13,300 nucleotides of DNA from Phoronis ovalis (Eukaryota > Phoronida > Phoronidae), in NCBI GenBank assembly GCA_028565635.1, contig JAOXYB010039006.1:1-13300 (forward strand). Direction: 5' to 3'. The translations under genes and the position numbers were made by a program. Of this stretch, positions 8,101-13,300 are shown piece after piece; within the stretch, counting starts at the first letter, position 1, and every line of letters starts with the position of its first letter. Below the pieces are notes generated by a model. It did no database searches. It saw only the letters and a program-made list of their open reading frames with translations, and was not told the origin of the DNA.

Positions 8101-10992
8101 CTTCGCGGCTATAAACGCAATGTTACGCGCCCTCTCGAAAACAAACATGGCCGCCAGTCGGCCATATCGGAAGTAATCTAGGTCAAAGTTACAAAAAGCA
8201 TGTACTGCGACCTTTACTTACTCTGTGCCGAATATAAAGCTGATCAGATGAAAACTTACAATCTCGCGAACCAACATGACCGCCAGTCGGCCATGTTGGA
8301 AGTAATCCGGGTCAATATTACATATAACCTGTACTTTGTTCTGTACTCACTCTGTACTGAATATGGAGCTGATTGAATAAAAACTGAAGCAGTTATTGTA
8401 AGACAAAAAAGTGTTTAATATGCACGGCAAAAAATGTCGAAGATTCACACCGGCATTTGACCTACTTGTCAAGGTCATTTTAAAATGTCACCTAGCCTAG
8501 CCTAGCTATTACGCCCACCAACATATGGCCTTCCTAGAACCACCTTTGAATCGTCCAGGTAGTGCTTCGTATTCGCGGCTATAGACGCAACGTTGCGTGC
8601 CTTCTCGGGAACAAACATGGCTGCCAGTCGGTCATGATGAAAGTAATCTAGCTTAATATTATATATAACCCGTACTTTGACCTGTACTTACTCTGTACTG
8701 GCTAATCGGATAAAAACTGAAGCAGTTATTGCGAAGCAAAGAAAGTTATACACGGTAAAAAATGTCGAAGATTCATAGGAGCATTTGTCCTACTTGTCAA
8801 GGTCATTTTAAAATATCATCTATCCTATTACGCCTACCAACCTAAGGTCTTCCTAGAACCACCTTTGAATCGTCCAGCCAGCGCTTCGTCTTCCCAGCTA
8901 TAGACGCAACGTTACGTGCCCTCTTGGGAACAAACATAGCAGCCAGTCAGCCATATTGTAAGTAATCAAGGTCAAAAATAAAAGTGACCTGCACTTTGAC
9001 CTGTATTTACCCTGTACCGAAAATGAAGCTAATCGGGTAAAAACTGAAGCTGCTATCGCGAGACAAAAAAGTCTTACATACGACGACAACGCCTTCGCTA
9101 CGGCTATATGCCCAGCCAGTATGTGGATGGGCATAAAAATGAAGTTTGAAATGTAGTAATTCATATTAAGTTTAATTTTGATTTTACATTTATTACCAGT
9201 CTGAATAAATCCATCCGTTAGATATAGCGGTCCGTGCCTTCTCAACAAACGTCAGGGCTTAATCCTAGTCAATTGCTGTTAATATGTTCCTTCAATTTAA
9301 CAAGATTGAAATAAAAATGTCATTGAACTTTTGACCCAACTAAGAAAAAACTTTCTCTCTGTGCTATCGAGCCTTTTCCTTTGTTACCCGCTTAGTTCAC
9401 TGTTATACCTATTACCGTAAGCTGCACTTTGATTGGTATCAAGACTATTGCGTGCACTTAATATGTAAATAATGGGATTATCGTTCTTCTGCTATTTGAG
9501 ATAATAAACAAAAATTGACTTGGTTAAGCCCAGGCGGTAGCGAGAAGGTACGGGACACTATTAATGTACGGATTTATTCAGATTAATTTATTACTAACTT
9601 TTTGCCAAAACTGTATTCACAATTTTGATTTATAATATATTGGTTATTAGAACTTCTTACATTATTTTAGATGTATGTCCATGAGTAGACTGAAATCAGT
9701 CCCTTAGGGGCGGGCGGGTAATTTTTACCTTTTCTTTTAAAATGTATTACGTGATGAATATCTACAATAATAATACAATGAGAAAACAGTCTGAGCACAG
9801 ACTTGTCCATGTGATATTTGTTTTAAATGTTCCTACTAAATTACTTTTTTTAAACAATGTAAAGCATTACTTTTAACTTACAGCAAGCACCCATTTTCTG
9901 CTGTTTACTTGAGTTAAGATGAATAAGCGCTCATGATTCATTCGTGTCATCTGAAACAATAGATATTTGTTACTTGGTTCGTCAACTTAACTGTGATGGT
10001 TTTGTCATTTTGCATTTGAGTTTCAAAGTTACACATTAAAAAAAATCATTACAGTAAAAGTGATGTTTTCCGTATATAGGTAAACTTTAAAAAATTTTGA
10101 AATTATACTTACCTTACTTCCGTTCATTAGCATACTTTCCAACGAGGTTGTCGCATCCCATTTCATTATACCAAATTTGTCGATACAAATGGAGCTCTTG
10201 CAACCCTGTTTAGAATGATTAAAAAATGTAACGAGAATGTAACGCTGGTGACTGTTGTTCAGCAAGTACATATTTGATAAACAGTCAATGTAAATTATGG
10301 TAAAGAAAAGAGGACACTGGATATAATTAGTTCCAACATATAAGAAATGACAGTTTGTTTATGAGTTATAAAAACTTCTCTATCTATGTTACTGAGCGCA
10401 CTCGAAAATGAAATTGACATGCTTAGTAACGTGTTGGGGTAACCGTCTTTTTTATGGAGTCGATTTAAGAAAATAACACTTGTTAGAAAAAGTGTATCAC
10501 ATTTGTAACATTAATTGTGCATATACATTCAGTTTAGATACTATACATGTACAAATAAACGCTGCATAAATATTATTTACGACATTGTTACTTTGGGCGG
10601 AGAATTTTCAACAACTATAATATCTTACTTTTCTTGAGCACTTTTCCAAAAAAATCTTCATAAAATAAAACATAACCTGCAAAAAACATCAATATATCTT
10701 GAACTGTTGACATTGAATATAGCTGATTGTGAAATGTTCTTCTGTACTTGATGTATTGTTTGGCACGTGGTATTTACCAAATAGGTATATTGATAAAGTC
10801 AGCTAGGTACCTCATTAGTCCATTCTTGTTTGGGATCTGTGATGTTCATCAAGCCTCCTAATGAAAGTTTGCTCTCATCGTATTCTAGAACAGGTTCTTC
10901 TGTTAAAGCTGGTTTAAGAAATGTCACTGAAAGATATACAACGACTTCGATGTTACCTCTAACAGAAAAATAATGAATGAAATTTGTTATAT
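2138..10992 (-). CDS. OTU-domain cysteine protease gene, 14 exons, 5' incomplete
   Basis: Seen: fourteen minus-strand exons (10811-10992, 10629-10676, 10113-10205, 9882-9950, 5940-6028, 5833-5895, 5372-5480, 4424-4501, 4156-4196, 3991-4010, 3358-3584, 2876-3119, 2282-2343, 2138-2188), all with GT-AG borders, join without a frame break into 457 codons plus stop. Residues are numbered from the first complete visible codon. Residues about 297-420 form an OTU fold: D305-G-N-C308 box, a GTW motif at 363-365, and H414-Y-Y-G-V. Family knowledge: OTU proteases cleave ubiquitin chains using Cys and His, with an Asp/Asn helper. Residues 1-240 match nothing I can name. The C-terminus (422-457) is polar, acidic then Ser/Lys-rich, and looks disordered. 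No signal peptide is visible because the start is missing. Inferred job: deubiquitinase or related regulator, probably intracellular. The first exon needs an upstream exon ending after codon position one; none is certain here. Confidence 0.75.
2282..2343 (-). CDS. OTU gene, acidic tail exon (residues 421-441)
   Basis: 62 nt, acceptor TTATGTTTCAG, donor CGG|GTAAGT, both strong. Its first two bases complete a Glu codon with the final G of the OTU exon. It encodes QSSTEDDNQQEDIISATAER, polar and acidic, consistent with a disordered tail after the protease domain. The plus-strand open frame at 2131-2361 is a shadow. Confidence 0.65.
2498..2503 (-). promoter_or_regulatory. Possible polyadenylation signal for a read-through isoform
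   Basis: AATAAA on the minus strand, about 270 nt beyond the TGA (2772-2774) used if the donor after the OTU His-box exon is ignored. It could support an alternative short 3' end. In AT-rich DNA this hexamer is common, so confidence is low. Confidence 0.2.
2876..3119 (-). CDS. OTU gene, exon with catalytic His box (residues 340-420)
   Basis: 244 nt, acceptor GTCATTTTTAG, donor AGAG|GTAGGA. It encodes WPEYVQEMRKDGTWADYVII, then AKCLGKKILIYSS, and ends VAHLSEKHYYGVVR. The Y..M...GTW segment, the A..LG..I.IY strand and the H414-Y-Y box are in the order expected for an OTU fold. If the donor is not used, the frame runs on to a TGA at 2772-2774, giving an alternative C-terminus. Splicing to 2282-2343 is preferred because phases match. 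Confidence 0.85.
3358..3584 (-). CDS. OTU gene, exon with catalytic Asp/Cys box (residues 265-339)
   Basis: 227 nt, acceptor TTTCTTACAG, donor AAA|GTAAAT. A basic, helical lead-in (KAAERRLTNRLKKRN) is followed by the OTU nucleophile box: PPDGNCFFHAVALATG with D305, G306, N307 and C308. The following LRERAWKYTMQH matches the helix that OTU domains place after the catalytic Cys (established family pattern). Catalytic residues appear intact. The next exon joins at phase 0. Confidence 0.85.
3991..4010 (-). CDS. OTU gene, 20-nt microexon (residues 257-264)
   Basis: The exon is GGGCGTGAAGTTTATAATTG, flanked by an AAAATTAG acceptor and a GTAATA donor. It completes the Arg codon from 4156-4196, encodes GVKFII, and gives one base to the Glu codon finished by the OTU exon (…FII-E-KVLRET). 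Without 4156-4196 and this microexon, the OTU exon would be entered out of frame. Twenty bases is short for an exon, so evidence rests on phase and splice sites. Confidence 0.45.
4156..4196 (-). CDS. OTU gene, 41-nt exon (residues 244-256)
   Basis: The acceptor is GTTTTATTTTAG and the donor CCAG|GTACAA. The exon enters at phase 0 and ends with two bases of an Arg codon. It encodes EEIFRKEIFSIMT, a charged helix. Its length leaves a phase that only the 20-nt microexon at 3991-4010 resolves, so the two support each other. Confidence 0.55.
4424..4501 (-). CDS. OTU gene, exon (residues 218-243)
   Basis: 78 nt, phase 0 to 0, acceptor ATTCATCTTTTAG and donor ACA|GTAAGA. It encodes VIMQEMKDELNNKGRLLLQP and LLSAGT, a helix-like linker ahead of the protease domain. 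The plus-strand open frame over the same bases (4296-4505) is its shadow. Confidence 0.65.
4805..4895 (+). CDS. Weak candidate exon or relic, antisense in an OTU intron
   Basis: After a textbook acceptor (ATCTGTGTACTTGCCAG) a GC-richer island opens on the plus strand for 29 codons to TGA: WHKVTIDLTAVVQAQRLAVL then ESSTKALNL. The peptide resembles an amphipathic helix. It lies in the intron 4502-5371 of the minus-strand gene. The minus strand is also open there, but with a poor acceptor and a GC donor. It could be a nested gene's last exon or a decayed insertion. Confidence 0.22.
5372..5480 (-). CDS. OTU gene, exon (residues 182-217)
   Basis: 109 nt, entering with the last base of a split codon and ending in a whole codon; acceptor AAAATTTCAG, donor AAA|GTAAGT. 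It encodes EIVAREMPQKTKWVTAYEDY followed by an acidic, Ser/Thr-rich tail (FTEEGSSFTTGTESVK). W194 sits in a KWVTA context like the W-V-L-A and W-F-I-S of neighbouring exons. The gap to exon 5538-5705 is only 57 nt. Confidence 0.7.
5538..5705 (-). CDS. Candidate alternative or relic exon, phase 0-0
   Basis: The acceptor is very strong (pyrimidine-rich, ending CTTCCTAG); the donor is weaker (TAC|GTACGA). It encodes 56 residues including FVRREFIVVYKNDNAWFISS, then YQSRERTEDS and LQLVVHAADKPY, clearly protein-like. The frame closes at a TAA four codons past the donor. It cannot follow 5833-5895 or precede 5372-5480, which need phase 2. Phase allows 9882-9950 to this exon to 4424-4501, replacing exons 5940-6028, 5833-5895 and 5372-5480. 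Its REFIV...N...WFIS pattern resembles RLFIL...N...WVLA of exon 9882-9950, suggesting an internal domain duplication. It may be an alternative cassette, a decayed duplicate or a terminal exon. Confidence 0.5.
5833..5895 (-). CDS. OTU gene, 63-nt helical exon (residues 160-181)
   Basis: The acceptor is ACCATACCACAG and the donor AACA|GTAAGT, both strong. The exon is phase 2 on both sides and a multiple of three, so it could be skipped without a frameshift. It encodes QLFERQQKILNFIISTQNTK, a charged helix-like peptide. With it the chain reads R-QLFER...NTK-Q-EIVAR; without it, R-EIVAR. Confidence 0.55.
5940..6028 (-). CDS. OTU gene, exon (residues 131-159 plus split codon)
   Basis: 89 nt with acceptor CAACTGTTGCAG and donor TTCAG|GTGAGA. 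It enters at phase 0 and leaves with two bases of an Arg codon. It encodes KSDGFNNAFVRIRSRIDEEA and a following helical stretch rich in Ile and charge (IITIVREKF). It joins the next exon (5833-5895) to restore R160. Confidence 0.65.
6029..6418. other. Intron sequence without recognised features
   Basis: Part of the 3.85-kb intron between exons 9882-9950 and 5940-6028. About 50 codons are open on the minus strand near 6125-6275, but no matching donor is present. Confidence 0.5.
6419..6660. repeat. Degenerate ~33-bp minisatellite
   Basis: The core (C)CCATTTTTAGG recurs at about 6419, 6452, 6484, 6553, 6617 and 6651, spaced about 33, 32, 69, 64 and 34 bp, that is, one or two periods of ~33 bp. 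Several cores are preceded by AAAAGTGACC or AAAAGTGAACC-like sequence. It abuts the start of the large tandem array. Confidence 0.55.
6660..9075. repeat. Tandem array of ~320-bp units with internally deleted copies
   Basis: The anchor AGAACCACCTTTGAATCGTC (with variants) starts at 6681, 7001, 7446, 7745, 8066, 8536 and 8855. Spacings are 320, 445, 299, 321, 470 and 319 bp. The long spacings are two units fused by an internal deletion, the short one a deleted unit. Each unit carries, in order, the anchor, GCTATAGACGCAACG, an inverted repeat centred on CCAGTC (nine copies, about 6766-8950), a GGATAAAAACTGA segment, and TCAAGGTCATTTTAAAATG. Open frames across it (7186-7653, 7638-7877, 7788-8018) are translations of the repeat and carry no domain. 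Confidence 0.85.
7497..7525. repeat. Perfect inverted repeat inside an array unit
   Basis: Arms CCAACATGGCC and GGCCATGTTGG, 11 bp each and perfectly complementary, around a 7-base spacer ACCAGTC. A near-identical copy lies at 8271-8299 with one arm mismatch. Other units keep a shorter ATGGC...GGCCAT form. Confidence 0.8.
9076..9189. repeat. Array edge and fold-back flank
   Basis: Array similarity stops after GAGACAAAAAAGTCTTACATACG. A GC-richer stretch follows (GCCTTCGCTACGGCTATATG), then AT-rich sequence. The minus open frame 8898-9248 crosses both and is repeat-derived. Confidence 0.4.
9190..9262 (-). repeat. Fold-back element, left arm
   Basis: On the minus strand this reads TTAAGCCCTGAC..., GAGAAGGCACGGACC and GGATGGATTTATTCAGACTG. 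It pairs imperfectly with 9524-9593 over about 70 bp, with shared blocks TTAAGCCC, GAGAAGG.ACGG and GGATTTATTCAGA. Confidence 0.6.
9524..9593 (+). repeat. Fold-back element, right arm
   Basis: The plus strand reads TTAAGCCCAGGCGG, GAGAAGGTACGGGAC, GGATTTATTCAGA and TAATTTATTAC in the same order as the complement of the left arm. The 261-bp loop (9263-9523) shows no open frame of note. Confidence 0.6.
9882..9950 (-). CDS. OTU gene, exon with FIL..W motif (residues 108-130)
   Basis: 69 nt, phase 0 to 0, acceptor TATTGTTTCAG and donor GCT|GTAAGT. It encodes MTRMNHERLFILTQVNSRKW followed by VLA. It opens with ATG, so it could be a start in a short transcript, but the strong acceptor just before it favours an internal exon. 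The RLFI...N...W(V)L pattern recurs in the exon at 5538-5705. A 3.85-kb intron full of repeats follows. Confidence 0.65.
10113..10205 (-). CDS. OTU gene, exon (residues 77-107)
   Basis: 93 nt, phase 0 to 0, acceptor TCTAAACAG and donor AAG|GTAAGT. It encodes a segment starting GCKSSICIDKFGIMKWDAT, with two cysteines and a tryptophan at residue 92. The open frame continues past the donor for some codons, but the donor is near-perfect and the next exon joins in frame. Confidence 0.65.
10629..10676 (-). CDS. OTU gene, 48-nt exon (residues 61-76)
   Basis: The acceptor is TTTTTTGCAG and the donor AAAA|GTAAGA, both close to consensus. The exon encodes 16 residues (VMFYFMKIFLEKCSRK), phase 0 on both sides, so including or skipping it keeps the frame. 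The peptide is an amphipathic, aromatic-rich helix-like segment. It could be a cassette exon. Confidence 0.55.
10811..10992 (-). CDS. OTU gene, first visible exon (residues 1-60)
   Basis: The exon follows a strong acceptor (pyrimidine-rich, ending ACCATTTACAG) and ends GAG before GTACCT. Only one frame is open; it begins with two bases of a split codon. It reads through RGNIEVVVYLSV and LKPALTEEPVLEYDES to PKQEWTNE, a mix of hydrophobic strand-like and acidic segments typical of folded protein. An internal AG at 10927-10928 could act as a shorter acceptor, but the upstream part is in frame and coding-like, so the longer exon is preferred. Function not recognised. Confidence 0.6.
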
Positions 10993-11133
10993 CTGTAAAT
11001 GGTAAAATAATTCAAAATGGCTCCTGCCAAGACGGTAGCTAAAAGCAGTACAAGTCCCCCAGTTTGGTAGAATCATTACTTTTAAACCTGTGTAACTATA
11101 TTGTAGTAATGAATTATTAACAATGAAATTATG

Positions 11134-11312
11134 ACAGGGCCGTCAGACACTTTTTCAAAAGGGGGGTGCGTTTGTAGAAAATGATGTGTCTCGGACCAGG
11201 ACCGCCGGAGGCAGTTTGCACGCCGTGAAACGGCATGTGGGGGAGGGTCCAGCAGGGTATCCCCGGCCTTCCGTAATCGGCGTTTGGTCCAGGGCCCATT
11301 TAAGGGCCATTT
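11134..11312. repeat. GC-rich interspersed-type repeat
   Basis: An abrupt GC-rich block in AT-rich DNA: AGGGCCGTCAGACAC, GGACCGCCGGAGGC, a G-run, CCCCGGCCTTCCGTAATCGG and GGGCCCATTTAAGGGCCATT. It contains no open frame. Sharp composition edges suggest a non-autonomous insertion; the family is not named. Confidence 0.5.
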
Positions 11313-11548
11313 TTTTAAATGAGTGTTATATCCTTCATCTTTCTAAATTGACTATAAAACCATAATTAATAATATTGTTTTAAAATATTATATGGGGGCA
11401 AAATAAAAAACCAGTGTTGCATGTAATGTAGAGACCAGCAGTATGACATTTAAAAAAAAATTAGAATACAAATAGTTTGTGTGATATTCTTGAATTAGAC
11501 GGATAGACATAAACAGAGGTTTAGGAAACAAATCGAGCGCATCCTTAC

Positions 11549-11615
11549 CTAACACAAGTGTTACATTTACTTTGATTGCAGACAGTTGTACCAGCACGTA
11601 GAAAATGTTTCAAAC
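11549..11615 (-). CDS. Candidate upstream exon or relic with Cys motif
   Basis: Acceptor TTATAAGTAG (weak), donor GTTAG|GTAAGG (strong). One frame is open: LKHFLRAGTTVCNQSKCNTC then V and a split Arg. The C-x4-C-x2-C spacing after a GTT resembles a short motif I associate with retroelement GIY-YIG or linker regions, but it is too short to assign. It exits at phase 2 whereas the first OTU-gene exon needs phase 1, so it cannot join directly. An 8-nt exon near 11085 could bridge them but is speculative. Confidence 0.25.
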
Positions 11616-11884
11616 CTACTTATAAATATAATCATTACGAAAGCAGTGTTCCTCAAGAACAAGGCAAAGTTTACTTATAAATCTAATCAATGCGCTCATT
11701 TGATAGTGTTGTAGTTTTAAGTTGAGTGAACATTTTTTGCTGCTTTAGTTTTGAATCATTTTTTTGGTGAAATGAATCTTTTTTAGTTTATTGTTATGAA
11801 GGTAGATGTAACTTGATAGCCTTTTAGCAAATGGGATTACTGCAATTTTCCTTTTTACAGTTTGAAGAAATCCACATGTTAGTG

Positions 11885-11916
11885 GAACATTAAATGGATG
11901 GATTTATTCAGACTGT
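11885..11916 (+). repeat. Lone copy of the fold-back arm
   Basis: It contains GGATGGATTTATTCAGACTG, identical over 20 bp to the complement of the arm at 9190-9262, preceded by GGAACATTAAAT, akin to GACACTATTAATGTAC before the right arm. Confidence 0.55.
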
Positions 11917-11934
11917 GGTATATGTGTGAATGTC

Positions 11935-12500
11935 CTAATGTAAACAATAACAAGCTACGTCTGAAAAATTGATTAACCTTCTAAATGTGAATGGCAATAC
12001 CAAACCAGTAAACAAATTAAATAACAATAAAATCATAATAGGAATTTTAATAAAATAACTATTTTTTTGCTTTCTATTAACCTCGGAATTCCCCAATACT
12101 TTTGAATGACCTCTAAATGACATGAGAGCTCCATTTTTAAAAGTTTCACGTAAATAGAAGATTTTGACCTCTTGACCTCCAGATAACCTATTAATCTCAA
12201 GTTCAACTATCCCCACCCTAAGGATGTCATACGTCAAACTTCAAGCCTGTTCAAACTGTTCTTTAGTTTTGACATATTTCGTCCATATATTAATTGAAAA
12301 CTTGTCAAACAATAAAACCTTGGCCATCTGCGAGATGCAGTTCGCTAAAAATTGGAAAACAGAAACCAAAGAAAGAAAGACCATAAGAAAGCGTAAAGAC
12401 CCAATAGGGTGGCTGCTAAAGCAGCAATTTCTTCCAGTGAAAAGCATCTTTTTCATTCTTTCGTTCTTTTTACTGTTTTGTTTGAAATAAATGTTCACAC
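11935..12500. repeat. Probable diverged interspersed repeat, no gene assigned
   Basis: The segment 12160-12240 contains TTGACCTCTTGACCTCCAGA followed by CTATCCCCACCCTAAGGATG, a layout resembling dispersed repeats with TGACCT runs seen in invertebrate genomes (recalled resemblance, not a match). Overlapping open frames on both strands (11935-12237 minus; 12224-12490 plus; 12241-12498 minus) lack domains and splice context. Confidence 0.3.
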
Positions 12501-12780
12501 AATTTTAATGTAGCTAGGAAGTGGCTACGTTGTTACTGAGTCGTGTGGTACTATTTTTAACTTATTTTTAATCTATTTGCCGTAAATAATATATAATTCT
12601 AAGAACATCCCATATTTTAGCAGATCCCAATATGGCAGCTATCTCGGATTTGTCAAGATACAAAATTTGATATTTCTAAAATTTCAAGCAAAACTAAAAT
12701 ATTTCCTAGTTCTAGTTCACTTCTCTGAAACAAATTAAATAATCAAAAATACCAAATATCAGAATATAACCATTATTAAT
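12501..12780. other. Non-coding, no feature seen
   Basis: AT-rich, stops in all frames. Short echoes ATAACCATTATTAATGTAAT and ATAACCCTTATTAAATGTG at the right edge lead into the duplication that follows. Confidence 0.5.
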
Positions 12781-12784
12781 GTAA

Positions 12785-13155
12785 TATAACCCTTATTAAA
12801 TGTGTTACTGCTAACCTCAAAAATACTACAATTCATAAAAACTGCAAAGCAAACACAAGTACTCTTGAGAAATTTCACTAATGCCATTTATGAAGTACCT
12901 TCATTTTTATTTATTTCAAATTTGAATGGTACCATTTGAAAAACCAAACTTTTATGACATGTTATTAAATTATTAAACTGTTAATGCTTATCTCAAAATG
13001 ATATAATTCATAAAAACTGCAAAACAATACAAGTCAAGTACTCTTGAGAAATTGTAATACTGTCTAGGATATATAAAACTCTAAGTTTTATATATCCTAG
13101 TTTCAAATTTGAAAAGTATCTTTTGAAAAACCAAACTTTCATGAAATGTTAAACT
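12785..13155. repeat. Two-copy direct duplication of ~180 bp
   Basis: ATTCATAAAAACTGCAAA occurs at 12831 and 13006. ACTCTTGAGAAAT and TTTCAAATTTGAA recur in order. AAACCAAACTTT occurs at 12941 and 13128. The offset grows from 175 to 187 bp because the second copy carries a palindrome in place of a unique segment of the first. Confidence 0.75.
13064..13100. repeat. Perfect 17-bp-arm palindrome
   Basis: Arms CTAGGATATATAAAACT (13064-13080) and AGTTTTATATATCCTAG (13084-13100) are exact complements around CTA. It lies in the second copy of the duplication only. Confidence 0.85.
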
Positions 13156-13300
13156 TGGCGCATTTATTTGTACACAGTGTACATGCAGTAAAGATGAAAA
13201 AATGGTATCTAAGCCGTTAGCGTCAATTATAAACAATGCTTTGAAATTCCATATTTCGTAGGTACATTTGGCCGAATCGTGTTATTATTTTGTCTATGTC

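Noticed and set aside
6660-9075. CRISPR array
   Set aside because: Units are ~320 bp, diverged and lack unique spacers; the context is eukaryotic.
8898-9248. 116-codon minus open frame
   Set aside because: It spans the array edge and the fold-back arm; there is no conserved motif and composition follows the repeats.
10927-10956. 30-nt intron splitting the first visible exon
   Set aside because: Too short for animal splicing; the segment is in frame and coding-like, so it is kept as exon.
12241-12498. Overlapping open frames on both strands
   Set aside because: Neither has splice context or a recognisable family, and the region looks repeat-derived.

Overview
The window looks like AT-rich animal nuclear DNA. 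It has short GT-AG exons, no bacterial-style gene packing, no long open frames, and several diverged interspersed and tandem repeats. The style is that of a marine invertebrate, most plausibly a mollusc or another lophotrochozoan, but that is inference: no marker gene fixes the species.

One gene is well supported. It lies on the minus strand and fills 10992 down to 2138. I assembled it by eye from fourteen exons, each with an AG acceptor and GT donor and with reading phases that agree across every junction. The visible product is 457 residues, with the 5' end missing. Its C-terminal half is an OTU-family cysteine protease (deubiquitinase-like) domain, with the DGNC nucleophile box in the exon 3358-3584 and the HYYGV histidine box in the exon 2876-3119. 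The N-terminal half (about 230 residues) I do not recognise; several of its exons carry a tryptophan flanked by hydrophobic residues. A further strongly coding exon (5538-5705) lies inside the gene but is phase-incompatible with its immediate neighbours. It fits only as a replacement for three of them, so it is either an alternative cassette or a relic.

The largest intron (6029-9881) holds most of the repeats: a degenerate ~33-bp minisatellite (about 6419-6660), then a 2.4-kb tandem array of ~320-bp units (about 6660-9075), then a fold-back structure with ~70-bp inverted arms (9190-9262 and 9524-9593). A lone copy of the fold-back arm lies at about 11885-11916.

The left flank (1-2137) and right flank (11000-13300) are mainly non-coding. 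They hold a few weak exon candidates, a GC-rich dispersed-type repeat (11135-11312) and a two-copy ~180-bp duplication ending in a perfect 17-bp-arm palindrome (13064-13100). No tRNA, rRNA, CRISPR array or intact transposase or reverse transcriptase was found.
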